From: Kribbella catacumbae DSM 19601
Lineage (GTDB): Bacteria > Actinomycetota > Actinomycetes > Propionibacteriales > Kribbellaceae
Length of the DNA stretch: 56,761 bases
Assembly: GCF_000372465.1 (NCBI RefSeq)
Contig: NZ_AQUZ01000049.1
Coordinates: forward strand, 8,543-65,303
Direction: 5' to 3'
In this document: positions 25,454 through 33,804 of the stretch, piece after piece
How the letters are laid out: each line of letters begins with the position of its first letter
Numbering within the stretch: position 1 is the first letter of the stretch
Made by a program: the position numbers and the translations under genes
The notes under the pieces: model-generated
Seen by the model: the letters and a program-made list of their open reading frames with translations, nothing else
Databases searched by the model: none
Told to the model about the DNA's origin: nothing

Positions 25454-26040
25454 CTTACGGTCGGGTGGCGCGGCCCGATCCGTGTGTGCTGGAAGTCGTC
25501 TCCAAGCTGGCGCGAGAGCCTTGGACGGATCGCCCGACGTGCGTGCATCCCGTCCTCGGCTCGATCGCCCGGATGGTCCACGACCACAGTACGAAGGCCG
25601 GGCGGCGGGCTCTCATACCGCTGGCGCCGGCCTTCCTGGAGACCGCCAGGGCTGGGTTCGAAGGCTCGGCTCGGCTGGTCGCGCTCTGTGTGTCAACGGC
25701 TCTCGCGACCACGGGGGAGCTGGCGAAGGACGAACTAGAGCGCTTGGCAAATGCGCATCAGACGGCGCTCTACCTGCTCGGGTCTGACCCGCAGCCGGCC
25801 GGGATGGCCTGCTGGTGGCTCCCCGTGCTGGGCCGGGTCGCTCTGAGTGAGCCGTTCTATCGCAACTTCGTGGCCACCGAACAAGCGGCCGAAGCCGTCG
25901 CCGTCACCGCGCGAGCGGCGGACGACGTACGGCTTCGGCAGTTGCTGAAACAGTGTTTGGCGGTTCAGGGGGCTCGGCGGCCTGGTGCGCCCAACCCTTC
26001 GTGGTCCGCGTCGCCAGTGGCCCAAAGAACATGGTCGTAA
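25450..26040 (+). CDS. Hypothetical helical protein coupled to the oxalate transporter gene
   Basis: I recognise no family for this 196-residue protein. It starts with GTG at 25450, overlapping the transporter stop (GTGA), so it is co-translated. It is largely alpha-helical, without signal or TM segments, with blocks such as CVHPVLGSIARMVHDHSTKAGRR and GMACWWLPVLGRVALSEPFYRNF. An open frame extends upstream to 24724, but that part is the transporter gene in another frame. Its 3' 76 nt overlap a convergent small ORF. By position it may modulate the transporter or its expression. Confidence 0.65.
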   Translation: MTYGRVARPDPCVLEVVSKLAREPWTDRPTCVHPVLGSIARMVHDHSTKAGRRALIPLAPAFLETARAGFEGSARLVALCVSTALATTGELAKDELERLANAHQTALYLLGSDPQPAGMACWWLPVLGRVALSEPFYRNFVATEQAAEAVAVTARAADDVRLRQLLKQCLAVQGARRPGAPNPSWSASPVAQRTWS

Positions 26041-26249
26041 TCGTCGTCAGGGATCACTACCAGCTCGTGCCGGCGCGGGGCGCCGACCTGTTCCTCGAGC
26101 CGCCGCAGGTCGCTCGAGCACCTCGCCACGTCGTCGAGCAGGCGCAGTACGTCGAGGTGCGGACCGAGCTGATTCCGCAACCCCGCAAGGGCTTTCTCGA
26201 GGTTCTGGACCGCACGGCGGGTCTGACCGAGTTCGTCATGGATCGTCAT
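25965..26249 (-). CDS. Small coiled-coil hypothetical protein divergent from the ThDP-frc operon
   Basis: A 94-residue protein of unknown family. MTIHDELGQTRRAVQNLEKAL and the following LRLLDDVARCSSDLRRLEEQV show heptad-like Leu spacing, suggesting a coiled coil, with an acidic tail. I chose the ATG at 26249 because AGGGAGTTGCC precedes it; a longer frame to 26534 would cross the promoter and run into the ThDP gene. It shares the intergenic site D region with the ThDP enzyme gene. Its end overlaps the convergent hypothetical by 76 nt, which lowers confidence. Confidence 0.55.
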   Translation of the reverse strand: MTIHDELGQTRRAVQNLEKALAGLRNQLGPHLDVLRLLDDVARCSSDLRRLEEQVGAPRRHELVVIPDDDYDHVLWATGDADHEGLGAPGRRAP

Positions 26250-26269
26250 GGCAACTCCCTGCTGAGCAC

Positions 26270-26322
26270 TGGACAACGGGATCGGCAATGCGATATGACT
26301 ACGACTACCACATACGGTATGC
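26270..26322 (+). promoter_or_regulatory. Promoter and operator site D for the ThDP-frc operon
   Basis: TGGACA (26270-26275), 18-bp spacer, TATGAC (26294-26299), then at 26310-26322 ACATACGGTATGC, whose core CATACgGTATG is a perfect palindrome identical to site C. The TGGACAA box is also shared with the site C promoter. Confidence 0.6.
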
Positions 26323-26364
26323 AATCTACAGGCTGATATTCCAGAACGGCCTTCCTCCGAGGAG

Positions 26365-28101
26365 ATGACTGCACAGATGGCGCAAACAGTGTCGGAATCA
26401 AACGCGGTTACGCAGGTGACCGAGCCGGAACCGAGTACCGCCACGATCTCGGGCGGGCATCTGGTGGCCAAGGCCCTCAAGGCCGAGGGAATCGATGTGA
26501 TCTTCACCCTCTGTGGCGGCCACATCATCGACATCTACGACGGCTGTGTCGACGAGGGCATCGCTGTCGTCGACGTCCGGCACGAGCAGGTCGCGGCGCA
26601 CGCCGCGGACGGCTACGCCCGGATGACCGGCAAGCCCGGTTGCGCTGTCGTCACCGCCGGCCCGGGTACCACCGACGCCGTCACCGGCGTCGCCAACGCG
26701 TTCCGGGCCGAGAGCCCGATGCTGCTGATCGGCGGCCAGGGCGCGCTGAACCAGCACAAGATGGGGTCGCTGCAGGACCTGCCGCACGTCGACATGATGA
26801 CGCCGATCACCAAGTTCGCCGCCACCGTGCCGCACACCGCGCGAGTGGCCGACATGGTCTCGATGGCGTTCCGCGAGTGCTACAACGGCGCTCCCGGCCC
26901 GTCCTTCCTGGAGATCCCGCGCGACATCCTGGACAACTCCGTCCCGGTGGAGTCCGCGGTCGTCCCGGAAGCCGGCCGCTACCGGGCGTCCACCAAGAGC
27001 ATCGGCGACCCGGCGAACATCGAAGCACTGGCCGATCTGCTGGCCCGCGCCGAGAAGCCGGTCGTCCTGCTCGGCACCCAGGTATGGACCGCGCGTGGCA
27101 GCGACGCGGCGATCGACTTCGTCCGGCAGCTCAACATCCCGGCGTATATGAACGGCTCGGCTCGCGGCACCCTGCCGCCCGGCGACCCGCACCACTTCCA
27201 CCTGTCCCGGCGGTACGGGTTCAACAACGCCGACCTGATCCTGATCGTCGGTACGCCGTTCGACTTCCGGATGGGCTACGGCCGCCGGTTGCCGAAGGGC
27301 GCCACCGTCGTCCAGATCGACATGGACTACCGCACGGTCGGCAAGAACCGCGACATCGACCTCGGCCTGGTCGGCGACCCGGGTGCCATCCTGGCCGCGG
27401 TGACCCAGGCGTCGTCGGGCCGGATCGCCAAGGCCGGCGACCGCAAGGCGTGGTTCAGCGAGTTGCGGGCCGAGGAGGACGCGGCGTACCAGAAGCGGCT
27501 GCCGCGGCAGCTGTCGGACGCCAACCCGATCCACCCGCTGCGGCTCGCGCACGAGATCAACGAGTTCCTCACCGAGGACTCGATCTACATCGGCGACGGC
27601 GGCGACATCGTCACCTTCTCCGGCGGCGTAGTACAGCCCAAGTCGCCCGGCCACTGGATGGACCCGGGCCCGCTCGGCACCATCGGCGTCGGCATCCCGT
27701 TCGTGATGGCGGCCAAGTACGCCCGGCCGGACAAGGAGGTCGTCGCGCTGTTCGGTGACGGCGCCTTCTCGCTGACCGGCTGGGACTTCGAGACGCTGGT
27801 CCGGTTCAAGCTGCCCTTCGTAGGTGTCGTCGGCAACAACTCGTCGATGAACCAGATCCGGTACGGCCAGGAAGCGAAGTACGGGCACGACCGGGGCCGG
27901 ATCGGCAACACGCTCGGCGACGTCAAGTACGACCAGTTCGCCAAGATGCTCGGCGGCTACGGCGAGGAGGTCCGCGATCCCAAGGACATCGGGCCGGCCA
28001 TGCAGCGGGCCCGTGAGTCGGGGCTGCCCTCGCTGATCAACGTGTGGGTCGACCCGGACGCGTACGCGCCCGGAACGATGAACCAGACCATGTACAAGTA
28101 G
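26365..28101 (+). CDS. ThDP-dependent enzyme, putative oxalyl-CoA decarboxylase (non-canonical)
   Basis: A 578-residue acetolactate-synthase-superfamily enzyme. E74 in VRHEQVAAHAADGYARM is the catalytic Glu that activates ThDP, and the ThDP motif GDGAFSLTG starts at residue 464 and ends in NN. Direct placement before frc, under site D, suggests oxalyl-CoA to formyl-CoA plus CO2. However the N-terminal substrate region (FTLCGGHIIDIYDGC) differs from classical Oxc enzymes, which have YGVVGIPVTDLAR there, and the C terminus lacks the Oxc ending AGTESGH. It could instead act on another 2-keto or 2-hydroxyacyl substrate. SD GAGGAG abuts the ATG at 26365; the ATG at 26377 is an alternative start. 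Confidence 0.75.
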   Translation: MTAQMAQTVSESNAVTQVTEPEPSTATISGGHLVAKALKAEGIDVIFTLCGGHIIDIYDGCVDEGIAVVDVRHEQVAAHAADGYARMTGKPGCAVVTAGPGTTDAVTGVANAFRAESPMLLIGGQGALNQHKMGSLQDLPHVDMMTPITKFAATVPHTARVADMVSMAFRECYNGAPGPSFLEIPRDILDNSVPVESAVVPEAGRYRASTKSIGDPANIEALADLLARAEKPVVLLGTQVWTARGSDAAIDFVRQLNIPAYMNGSARGTLPPGDPHHFHLSRRYGFNNADLILIVGTPFDFRMGYGRRLPKGATVVQIDMDYRTVGKNRDIDLGLVGDPGAILAAVTQASSGRIAKAGDRKAWFSELRAEEDAAYQKRLPRQLSDANPIHPLRLAHEINEFLTEDSIYIGDGGDIVTFSGGVVQPKSPGHWMDPGPLGTIGVGIPFVMAAKYARPDKEVVALFGDGAFSLTGWDFETLVRFKLPFVGVVGNNSSMNQIRYGQEAKYGHDRGRIGNTLGDVKYDQFAKMLGGYGEEVRDPKDIGPAMQRARESGLPSLINVWVDPDAYAPGTMNQTMYK

Positions 28102-28152
28102 CGATCACGTGGCCGGCCGCCTTGCGCAGCCGGCCAGTACTGGAGGACCACT

Positions 28153-29379
28153 ATGGGCAAGGCCCTTGAAGGCGTTCGCGTACTCGACATGACCCACGTG
28201 CAGTCGGGACCGTCCTGCACCCAGATTCTCGCCTGGCTCGGCGCTGACGTCGTGAAGCTCGAAGCGCCCACCGGTGACATCACCCGCCAGCAGCTGCGCG
28301 ACCTGGCGGGAGTCGACAGCCTCTACTTCACGATGCTGAACTGCAACAAGCGCAGCATCACCTTGAACATGAAGTCCGAGCGGGGCAAGGAGATCTTCAC
28401 CGACCTGGTGAAGAACTCCGACATCCTGGTGGAGAATTTCGCGCCCGGCGCGATCGACCGGATGGGCTTCACCTGGGACCGGCTCCAGCTGCTCAACCCC
28501 GCGCTGATCTACGCGTCGATCAAGGGCTTCGGCCCGGGCCGCTACGAGGACTTCAAGGCCTACGAGGTGGTCGCCCAGGCGATGGGCGGCGCGATGAGCA
28601 CGACCGGGTTCGAGGACGGCCCGCCGATCGCCACCGGAGCTCAGATCGGTGACTCGGGAACCGGCATCCACCTGGTCGCCGGCATTCTCGCCGCCCTGTA
28701 CCAGCGTGTTGCCACCGGCAAGGGTCAGCGGGTCAGCGTCGCGATGCAGGAAGCCGTACTGAACCTCAGCCGGGTCAAGCTGCGTGACCAGCAGCGGCTC
28801 GCGCACGGCCCGCTGAAGGAGTACCCGAACGACAACTTCGGCGACGAGGTCCCGCGGTCCGGCAACGCCTCCGGCGGCGGCCAGCCCGGCTGGGCGGTCC
28901 GTACCGCACCCGGCGGCCCGAACGACTACATCTACGTGATCGTCCAGCCCCCGGGCTGGGCCCCGATCGCGAACCTGATCGGCAAGCCCGAGCTCGCCGA
29001 GGACCCGGACTGGAGTACGCCGGCCGCCCGGCTCGACAAGCTGGACAAGATGTTCGCGCTGATCGAGACCTGGACCGAGCAGCACACCAAGTTCGAGGTG
29101 ATGGAGAAGCTGAACGCGCTGAACGTGCCGTGCGGCCCGATCCTGTCCACCAAGGAACTGATCGAGGACGAGACGCTGGCCGAGCTGGGCGCCGTCGTCG
29201 AGGTGAAGCACCCGCAACGCGGCACGTTCAAGACCGTCGGCTGCCCGATCAAGCTGTCCGACTCGCCGGTCCAGGTGGAGACCTCACCGGGGCTCGGCGA
29301 ACACAACTCCACCATCTACGGCGGGCTCGGCATCGACACGGCCGAGCTGGAAGAACTCAAGGCCGCCGGCGTCGTCTGA
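28153..29379 (+). CDS. frc: Formyl-CoA:oxalate CoA-transferase
   Basis: A 408-residue class III CoA-transferase moving CoA from formyl-CoA to oxalate. It matches E. coli YfdW/Oxalobacter Frc throughout: QSGPSCTQILAWLGADVVK, LYFTMLNCNKRSITLN, GAIDRMGFTWDRLQ, the catalytic Asp in GDSGTGIHL, VKLRDQQRL, and GNASGGGQPGW, which holds the glycine loop typical of true Frc. These distinguish it from general CaiB/BaiF enzymes. GGAGG precedes the ATG. It is second in the ThDP-frc-synthetase operon, and makes oxalyl-CoA for the upstream decarboxylase. Confidence 0.95.
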   Translation: MGKALEGVRVLDMTHVQSGPSCTQILAWLGADVVKLEAPTGDITRQQLRDLAGVDSLYFTMLNCNKRSITLNMKSERGKEIFTDLVKNSDILVENFAPGAIDRMGFTWDRLQLLNPALIYASIKGFGPGRYEDFKAYEVVAQAMGGAMSTTGFEDGPPIATGAQIGDSGTGIHLVAGILAALYQRVATGKGQRVSVAMQEAVLNLSRVKLRDQQRLAHGPLKEYPNDNFGDEVPRSGNASGGGQPGWAVRTAPGGPNDYIYVIVQPPGWAPIANLIGKPELAEDPDWSTPAARLDKLDKMFALIETWTEQHTKFEVMEKLNALNVPCGPILSTKELIEDETLAELGAVVEVKHPQRGTFKTVGCPIKLSDSPVQVETSPGLGEHNSTIYGGLGIDTAELEELKAAGVV

Positions 29380-29418
29380 GAGTACGACCCACAACCACGC
29401 TTCTGAGGAGCTTCAGGC

Positions 29419-31563
29419 ATGACTTATGACAAGGCAGCTGTCCAGACCATCCTCGATCAGGCTCTGGCGGAAGGCCGCACCTCGCTGAGCGCACCCGAGG
29501 CCAAACTGGTCGCGGACGCGTACGGCATCCCGACCCCGGGTGAGGGGCTGGCCACGACTGCCGAGGGGGCTGCCGGTCTGGCGGCCGAGATCGGCTTCCC
29601 GGTCGTGCTGAAGATCGTTTCGCCGGACATCCTGCACAAGACCGAGGCGGGTGGCGTGGTGGTCGGCGTCGACAACGCCGAGGCCGCGGTCACGGCGTAC
29701 CAGCAGATCGTCGCTAACGCGAAGACGTACAAGGCCGACGCGGACATCACCGGTGTGCAGGTGCAGAAGATGCTGGTCACCGGCGGTGATGTGCAGGAGG
29801 TGATCGTCGGCGCGGTCACCGACGAGACCTTCGGCAAGATCGTCGCCTTCGGTCTCGGTGGCGTCCTGGTCGAGGTACTCAAGGACGTCACCTTCCGGCT
29901 CGCGCCGACCTCGCCCGAAGAGGCTCGCTCGATGGTCGACGGGATCGGCGCGCACGAGATGCTGAACGGCGTCCGTGGCTCCAAGCCGGTCGACAAGGAC
30001 GCGATCGCGGCCATCATCAGCAAGCTGTCCGACCTGGTCGAGGACTTCCCGCAGTTCGCCGAGGTCGACCTGAACCCGGTACTGGCCGGTCCGGACGGCG
30101 CCACCGCGGTGGACTTCCGGATCATCGTGGACGCGGAGGCCGGCCAGCCGGTCGAGCGCTACAGCCAGGACGAGATCCTGACCGCGATGACCCGGATCAT
30201 GAAGCCGCGTGCGGTGGCCGTGATCGGTGCCTCGAACGAGGACGGCAAGATCGGCAACTCGGTGATGAAGAACCTCGTCAACGGGGGCTACAAGGGTGAC
30301 ATCTACCCGATCAACCCCAAGGGCGGCGAGGTCCTCGGGCTGAAGGCCTTCCCGAGTATCACCGACGTCCCAGGCGACGTGGATGTCGCGGTGTTCGCCG
30401 TACCGGCCAAGTTCGTCGGCGGAGCGCTCGAGCAGTGCGGTCAGAAGGGGGTGGCCGGGGCGATCCTGATCCCGTCCGGCTTCGCCGAGACCGGTGAGCA
30501 GGAGTTGCAGGACGAGGTCGTCGCGATCGCGAAGAAGCACAAGGTCCGGATCCTCGGCCCCAACATCTACGGCTACTACTACCTGCCGGAGAACCTCTGC
30601 GCGACGTTCTGTACGCCGTACGACGTCAAGGGCAGCGTGGCGCTGTCGTCACAGAGCGGAGGCATCGGGATGGCGATCCTGGGCTTCAGCCGGTCCAGCC
30701 GGATGGGCGTCTCGGCGATCGTTGGGGTAGGCAACAAGGCCGATATCGACGAGGATGACCTCCTGACGTTCTTCGAGCAGGACGACAACACCAACCTGAT
30801 CGCCATGCATCTGGAAGATCTGAAGGACGGCCGGGCCTTCGCCGAGACCGCCTCACGGGTGTCGAAGAAGAAGCCGGTCGTGGTGCTCAAGGCCGGCCGG
30901 ACCGCCATGGGCGCCAAGGCGGCGAGCTCGCACACGGGCGCGCTAGCCGGCAACGACAAGGTCTACGACGACATCCTGCGGCAGAGCGGCGTGGTCCGCG
31001 CGCCGGGGCTGAACGAGATGCTCCAGTACGCCCGGGGCATCCCGCTGCTGCCGACGCCGAAGGGCGAGAACGTCGTCATCATCACCGGTGCCGGTGGCTC
31101 GGGTGTCCTGCTGTCGGACGCCTGCGTCGACAACGGGCTGCAGCTGATGACGATCCCGCCGGACCTCGACGCGGCGTTCAAGAAGTTCATCCCGCCGTTC
31201 GGTGCCGCCGGCAACCCGGTCGACATCACCGGCGGTGAGCCGCCGTCGACGTACCGCAACACGGTTGCCCTCGGCCTCTCCGACGACCGGATCCACGCGC
31301 TGATCCTGGGCTACTGGCACACGATCGTGACGCCGCCGATGGTGTTCGCGAAGCTCGTCTCCGAGGTGGTCGAGGAGTATCGGGCCAAGGGCATCGACAA
31401 GCCCGTGGTCGCCTCGCTGTCCGGTGACGTCGAGGTCGAGGAAGCCAGCCAGTACCTGTTCGAGCACGGCATCGTCGCCTACCCCTACACCACCGAGACA
31501 CCGGTCCAGGTGCTCGGCGCCAAGTACCGCTGGGCCAGGAATGCGGGTCCGCTCGGTTCGTGA
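29419..31563 (+). CDS. NDP-forming acyl-CoA synthetase, fused alpha/beta domains
   Basis: A 714-residue relative of ADP-forming acetyl-CoA synthetase. The ATP-grasp (beta-like) domain is at the N terminus (about 10-225: VVLKIVSPDILHKTEAGGV, EVDLNPVL). It is followed by a CoA-binding Rossmann domain (VAVIGASNEDGKIGNSVMKN, about 265) and succinyl-CoA-ligase-like domains with the phospho-His in ASSHTGALAG. The ATP-grasp-first order is the reverse of the commonest arrangement. In this operon it may recover ATP from formyl-CoA or activate oxalate; the acyl group is inferred only. GAGGAG lies 8 nt upstream of the ATG. Confidence 0.85.
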   Translation: MTYDKAAVQTILDQALAEGRTSLSAPEAKLVADAYGIPTPGEGLATTAEGAAGLAAEIGFPVVLKIVSPDILHKTEAGGVVVGVDNAEAAVTAYQQIVANAKTYKADADITGVQVQKMLVTGGDVQEVIVGAVTDETFGKIVAFGLGGVLVEVLKDVTFRLAPTSPEEARSMVDGIGAHEMLNGVRGSKPVDKDAIAAIISKLSDLVEDFPQFAEVDLNPVLAGPDGATAVDFRIIVDAEAGQPVERYSQDEILTAMTRIMKPRAVAVIGASNEDGKIGNSVMKNLVNGGYKGDIYPINPKGGEVLGLKAFPSITDVPGDVDVAVFAVPAKFVGGALEQCGQKGVAGAILIPSGFAETGEQELQDEVVAIAKKHKVRILGPNIYGYYYLPENLCATFCTPYDVKGSVALSSQSGGIGMAILGFSRSSRMGVSAIVGVGNKADIDEDDLLTFFEQDDNTNLIAMHLEDLKDGRAFAETASRVSKKKPVVVLKAGRTAMGAKAASSHTGALAGNDKVYDDILRQSGVVRAPGLNEMLQYARGIPLLPTPKGENVVIITGAGGSGVLLSDACVDNGLQLMTIPPDLDAAFKKFIPPFGAAGNPVDITGGEPPSTYRNTVALGLSDDRIHALILGYWHTIVTPPMVFAKLVSEVVEEYRAKGIDKPVVASLSGDVEVEEASQYLFEHGIVAYPYTTETPVQVLGAKYRWARNAGPLGS

Positions 31564-31665
31564 TCCCACCCCTATAGTCGGAAGGCCGGTGATGCGTTTG
31601 GTCCGGGGGGAGTGCACGGGGGAGCGATAAGTCTCGTCAGCTGGCGTCGATCTAAGGAGTCCGCC

Positions 31666-33165
31666 TTGGACGTCACAAGCAAGACCTCAGAAGTACCCGA
31701 AGAGCCCGCGGCGGCAGCTGTCACCGACCGGGTCTGGAAGGCCGGCCGGCTCGAACCGATGCCGATCCGGCCGCTGCCCCCGGCTCCGCCCTCTCTGCAC
31801 ATCCTCGGTCCGACCGTGTTCCTGGTCGCGCTGGGCGTCGGCATGGGCGAGTCCTACATGTGGCCCCGGCTCGTCCTGGTGTTCGGTCCGGACATCCGCT
31901 GGCTGTTCATGATCGGTGTCACCCTGCAGGCGTTCGTGCTGCTGGAGATGGCGCGGTACGCGATGGCGACCGGCGAGAGCATCTTCTTCGGTGCGGCCCG
32001 GGTGTTCAAACCGATGATGTGGTTCTTCTACGTCGCGGCCATCCTGATCTACATCTGGCCAGGGCATCTGTCGGCCGGTGCGGCCGCGTTCGAGGAGATA
32101 TCGGGGATTCCCTGGCAGGTTTCGGCCTGTGTCGCCCTGGTCTTCGTCGGGGTGCTGTTCAGCATGCTGTCGGTGATCTACAACTTCCTGGAGAAGTTGC
32201 TCGGCTTCCTGATCGGCTTCCTGGTGGTCGGTACCTCGATCATCGCGGCGATCGTCGGCAGCTGGGACGACCTGGCCCAGACCATCTCCGGCATGTTCGC
32301 GTTCGGGTTCCTGCCCGACAAGGCGTTGTCGGATGTCTGGTTCCCGATCCTGGTCGGCTCGATCGCCTTCGCCGGACCGTCCGGTATGCAGCAGATGTGG
32401 TACACCCTGCAGTTGCGCGACAGCGGGGCCGGCATGGGTGCCCACATCCCGAAGATCCGTGGACTGCGGTCGGCGGACGAGGCGGAGTCGATGCCGTCGC
32501 GGGGCTACATGTTCGACACCGAGAACCCTGAGGAGATGAAGAAGTGGAAGGGGTGGCGCAAGTGGGTCACCTTCGACGCGCTGCTGCTCTTCTGGGGTAT
32601 CACGATGCTCGTCACGATCTCCTTCACCGTGCTGGCCATGTCGGCGGCCCGGGAGAATCCGAACGTGGCGAACCTGATCGAGGGCGGTGACCGGGAGGCT
32701 GCGCTGAAGGCCATGTCGGATGCCTTCGCCTCGGCCGGCAGCCCGATCCTGGGCACGCTGTTCTTCGCTTTCATCGCGCTGATCGGCCTGAACGCCACGC
32801 TGGGTCTGTTCGACTCGTTCTCCCGTGGCCAGGCGGACATGACGTACTACTTCATCCCGGGCGCCAAGCGGTTCTCGATGTCGCGGCTGTACGCCGGGTT
32901 CCTGTGGGGTGTGATCACCTTCGGCATCCTGATCCTGCTGTTCGGGCCGGCCGACGGTCCGGCCGGGATCCTGGACATCCTGGCCTTCCTGTCCACGTTC
33001 GCGATGGGCGCCTACTGCATCGTGTTGCTCCTGGTGAACAACAAGTTGCTGCCCAAACCGATCCGGCCCGGTCCGATCCGGAACGTGATCATCGGCTTCG
33101 GCGCGGTGTTCTATCTGGGCATGCTGTTCTACAGCCTGGTTCGCTTCGGCGTGGTTGTGGGCTGA
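31666..33165 (+). CDS. Nramp/APC-fold membrane transporter lacking canonical metal-site motifs
   Basis: A 499-residue protein with about 11-12 TM helices, in the SLC11-like branch of the LeuT fold. Where Nramp has DPGN in TM1, this has GVGMGESYMWP (residues 57-67); where TM6 has MPH, this has GPSGMQQMW (about 237-245). So the usual Mn/Fe ligands are missing and the substrate may not be a transition metal. I start at TTG 31666 with AAGGAG upstream; a GTG at 31612 is the alternative. It follows the acyl-CoA synthetase in the oxalate operon, which makes a carboxylate or Mg-linked substrate worth testing. Confidence 0.75.
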   Translation: MDVTSKTSEVPEEPAAAAVTDRVWKAGRLEPMPIRPLPPAPPSLHILGPTVFLVALGVGMGESYMWPRLVLVFGPDIRWLFMIGVTLQAFVLLEMARYAMATGESIFFGAARVFKPMMWFFYVAAILIYIWPGHLSAGAAAFEEISGIPWQVSACVALVFVGVLFSMLSVIYNFLEKLLGFLIGFLVVGTSIIAAIVGSWDDLAQTISGMFAFGFLPDKALSDVWFPILVGSIAFAGPSGMQQMWYTLQLRDSGAGMGAHIPKIRGLRSADEAESMPSRGYMFDTENPEEMKKWKGWRKWVTFDALLLFWGITMLVTISFTVLAMSAARENPNVANLIEGGDREAALKAMSDAFASAGSPILGTLFFAFIALIGLNATLGLFDSFSRGQADMTYYFIPGAKRFSMSRLYAGFLWGVITFGILILLFGPADGPAGILDILAFLSTFAMGAYCIVLLLVNNKLLPKPIRPGPIRNVIIGFGAVFYLGMLFYSLVRFGVVVG

Positions 33166-33166
33166 C

Positions 33167-33730
33167 ATGGCTCTGTCAATGGATGGCCTGAAGGCTCGGC
33201 AGCTGGCGGAGTTCTCCGTGCCCGCCGCAAGTGTGGGAGTCGCAGCCGGCCTCGTCGCCGGTGGGTTGGCCGCTTTCGTCGGCCGGCCCATCGGCGAGGC
33301 GTTGCTGACCGGCCTCGGCCTGGCGATCCCACTCGCCCTGTTCGGAGCCGGGTACGCCGTACTGCTGGCGCTCGGCAAGATCCCCGCCGGGGTGTTCGCC
33401 CCGGCGGCGGTCTACTGGGTGATCGGGTTCCCGCTCTCCCTGCTGGTGCATTCGGTGGTCACCGAATGGACCGTGGCCGGTACGCCGGGCCTGCCGGCGG
33501 AACCGTTGAAGTTCCTCGCGTTCCGGGCCCTGCTCAGTATGGGGTTCGCGATCGGGTTCATCTGGATGCACGAACAACTCGGCCGGCACTGGTGGCCGAG
33601 GATCCTGGAGCACAACCCGTACTCGCTGCGGGTCGTCAAGCAGTACGTCGAACTCGCCGACTCGCTGGCCGAACGCAAAGCAGCCACCGACCGGCACCGC
33701 ACCAAGAAGAGGCGGGAACGCACCGCCTAG
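33167..33730 (+). CDS. Small membrane protein of unknown function, partner of the Nramp-like gene
   Basis: A 187-residue protein with about four TM helices between residues 15 and 130 (VGVAAGLVAGGLAAFVG, AIPLALFGAGYAVLLALG, AAVYWVIGFPLSLLVHSVV, ALLSMGFAIGFIWMH) and a basic C-terminal tail (TKKRRERTA). I do not recognise the family. It starts 1 nt after the transporter stop, so translation is coupled and a subunit or assembly role is plausible. The start could also be the ATG at 33179. Confidence 0.7.
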   Translation: MALSMDGLKARQLAEFSVPAASVGVAAGLVAGGLAAFVGRPIGEALLTGLGLAIPLALFGAGYAVLLALGKIPAGVFAPAAVYWVIGFPLSLLVHSVVTEWTVAGTPGLPAEPLKFLAFRALLSMGFAIGFIWMHEQLGRHWWPRILEHNPYSLRVVKQYVELADSLAERKAATDRHRTKKRRERTA

Positions 33731-33746
33731 CAAAGTCTGCCCCTCA

Positions 33747-33782
33747 GCCGCCCGCGTCTGTCCATCCACAGCCGCGGGCGGC
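33747..33782 (+). terminator. Hairpin between membrane protein gene and terC
   Basis: GCCGCCCGCG (33747-33756) pairs with CGCGGGCGGC (33773-33782) across 16 bases. No T run follows, so it may be an attenuating leader hairpin of terC rather than a full terminator. Confidence 0.5.
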
Positions 33783-33804
33783 CGCATATCCAACGGAGGA
33801 GCTC

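Noticed and set aside
33731..33804. yybP-ykoY Mn riboswitch before terC
   Set aside because: Only a simple GC hairpin is visible; the conserved loops of that riboswitch are not found.
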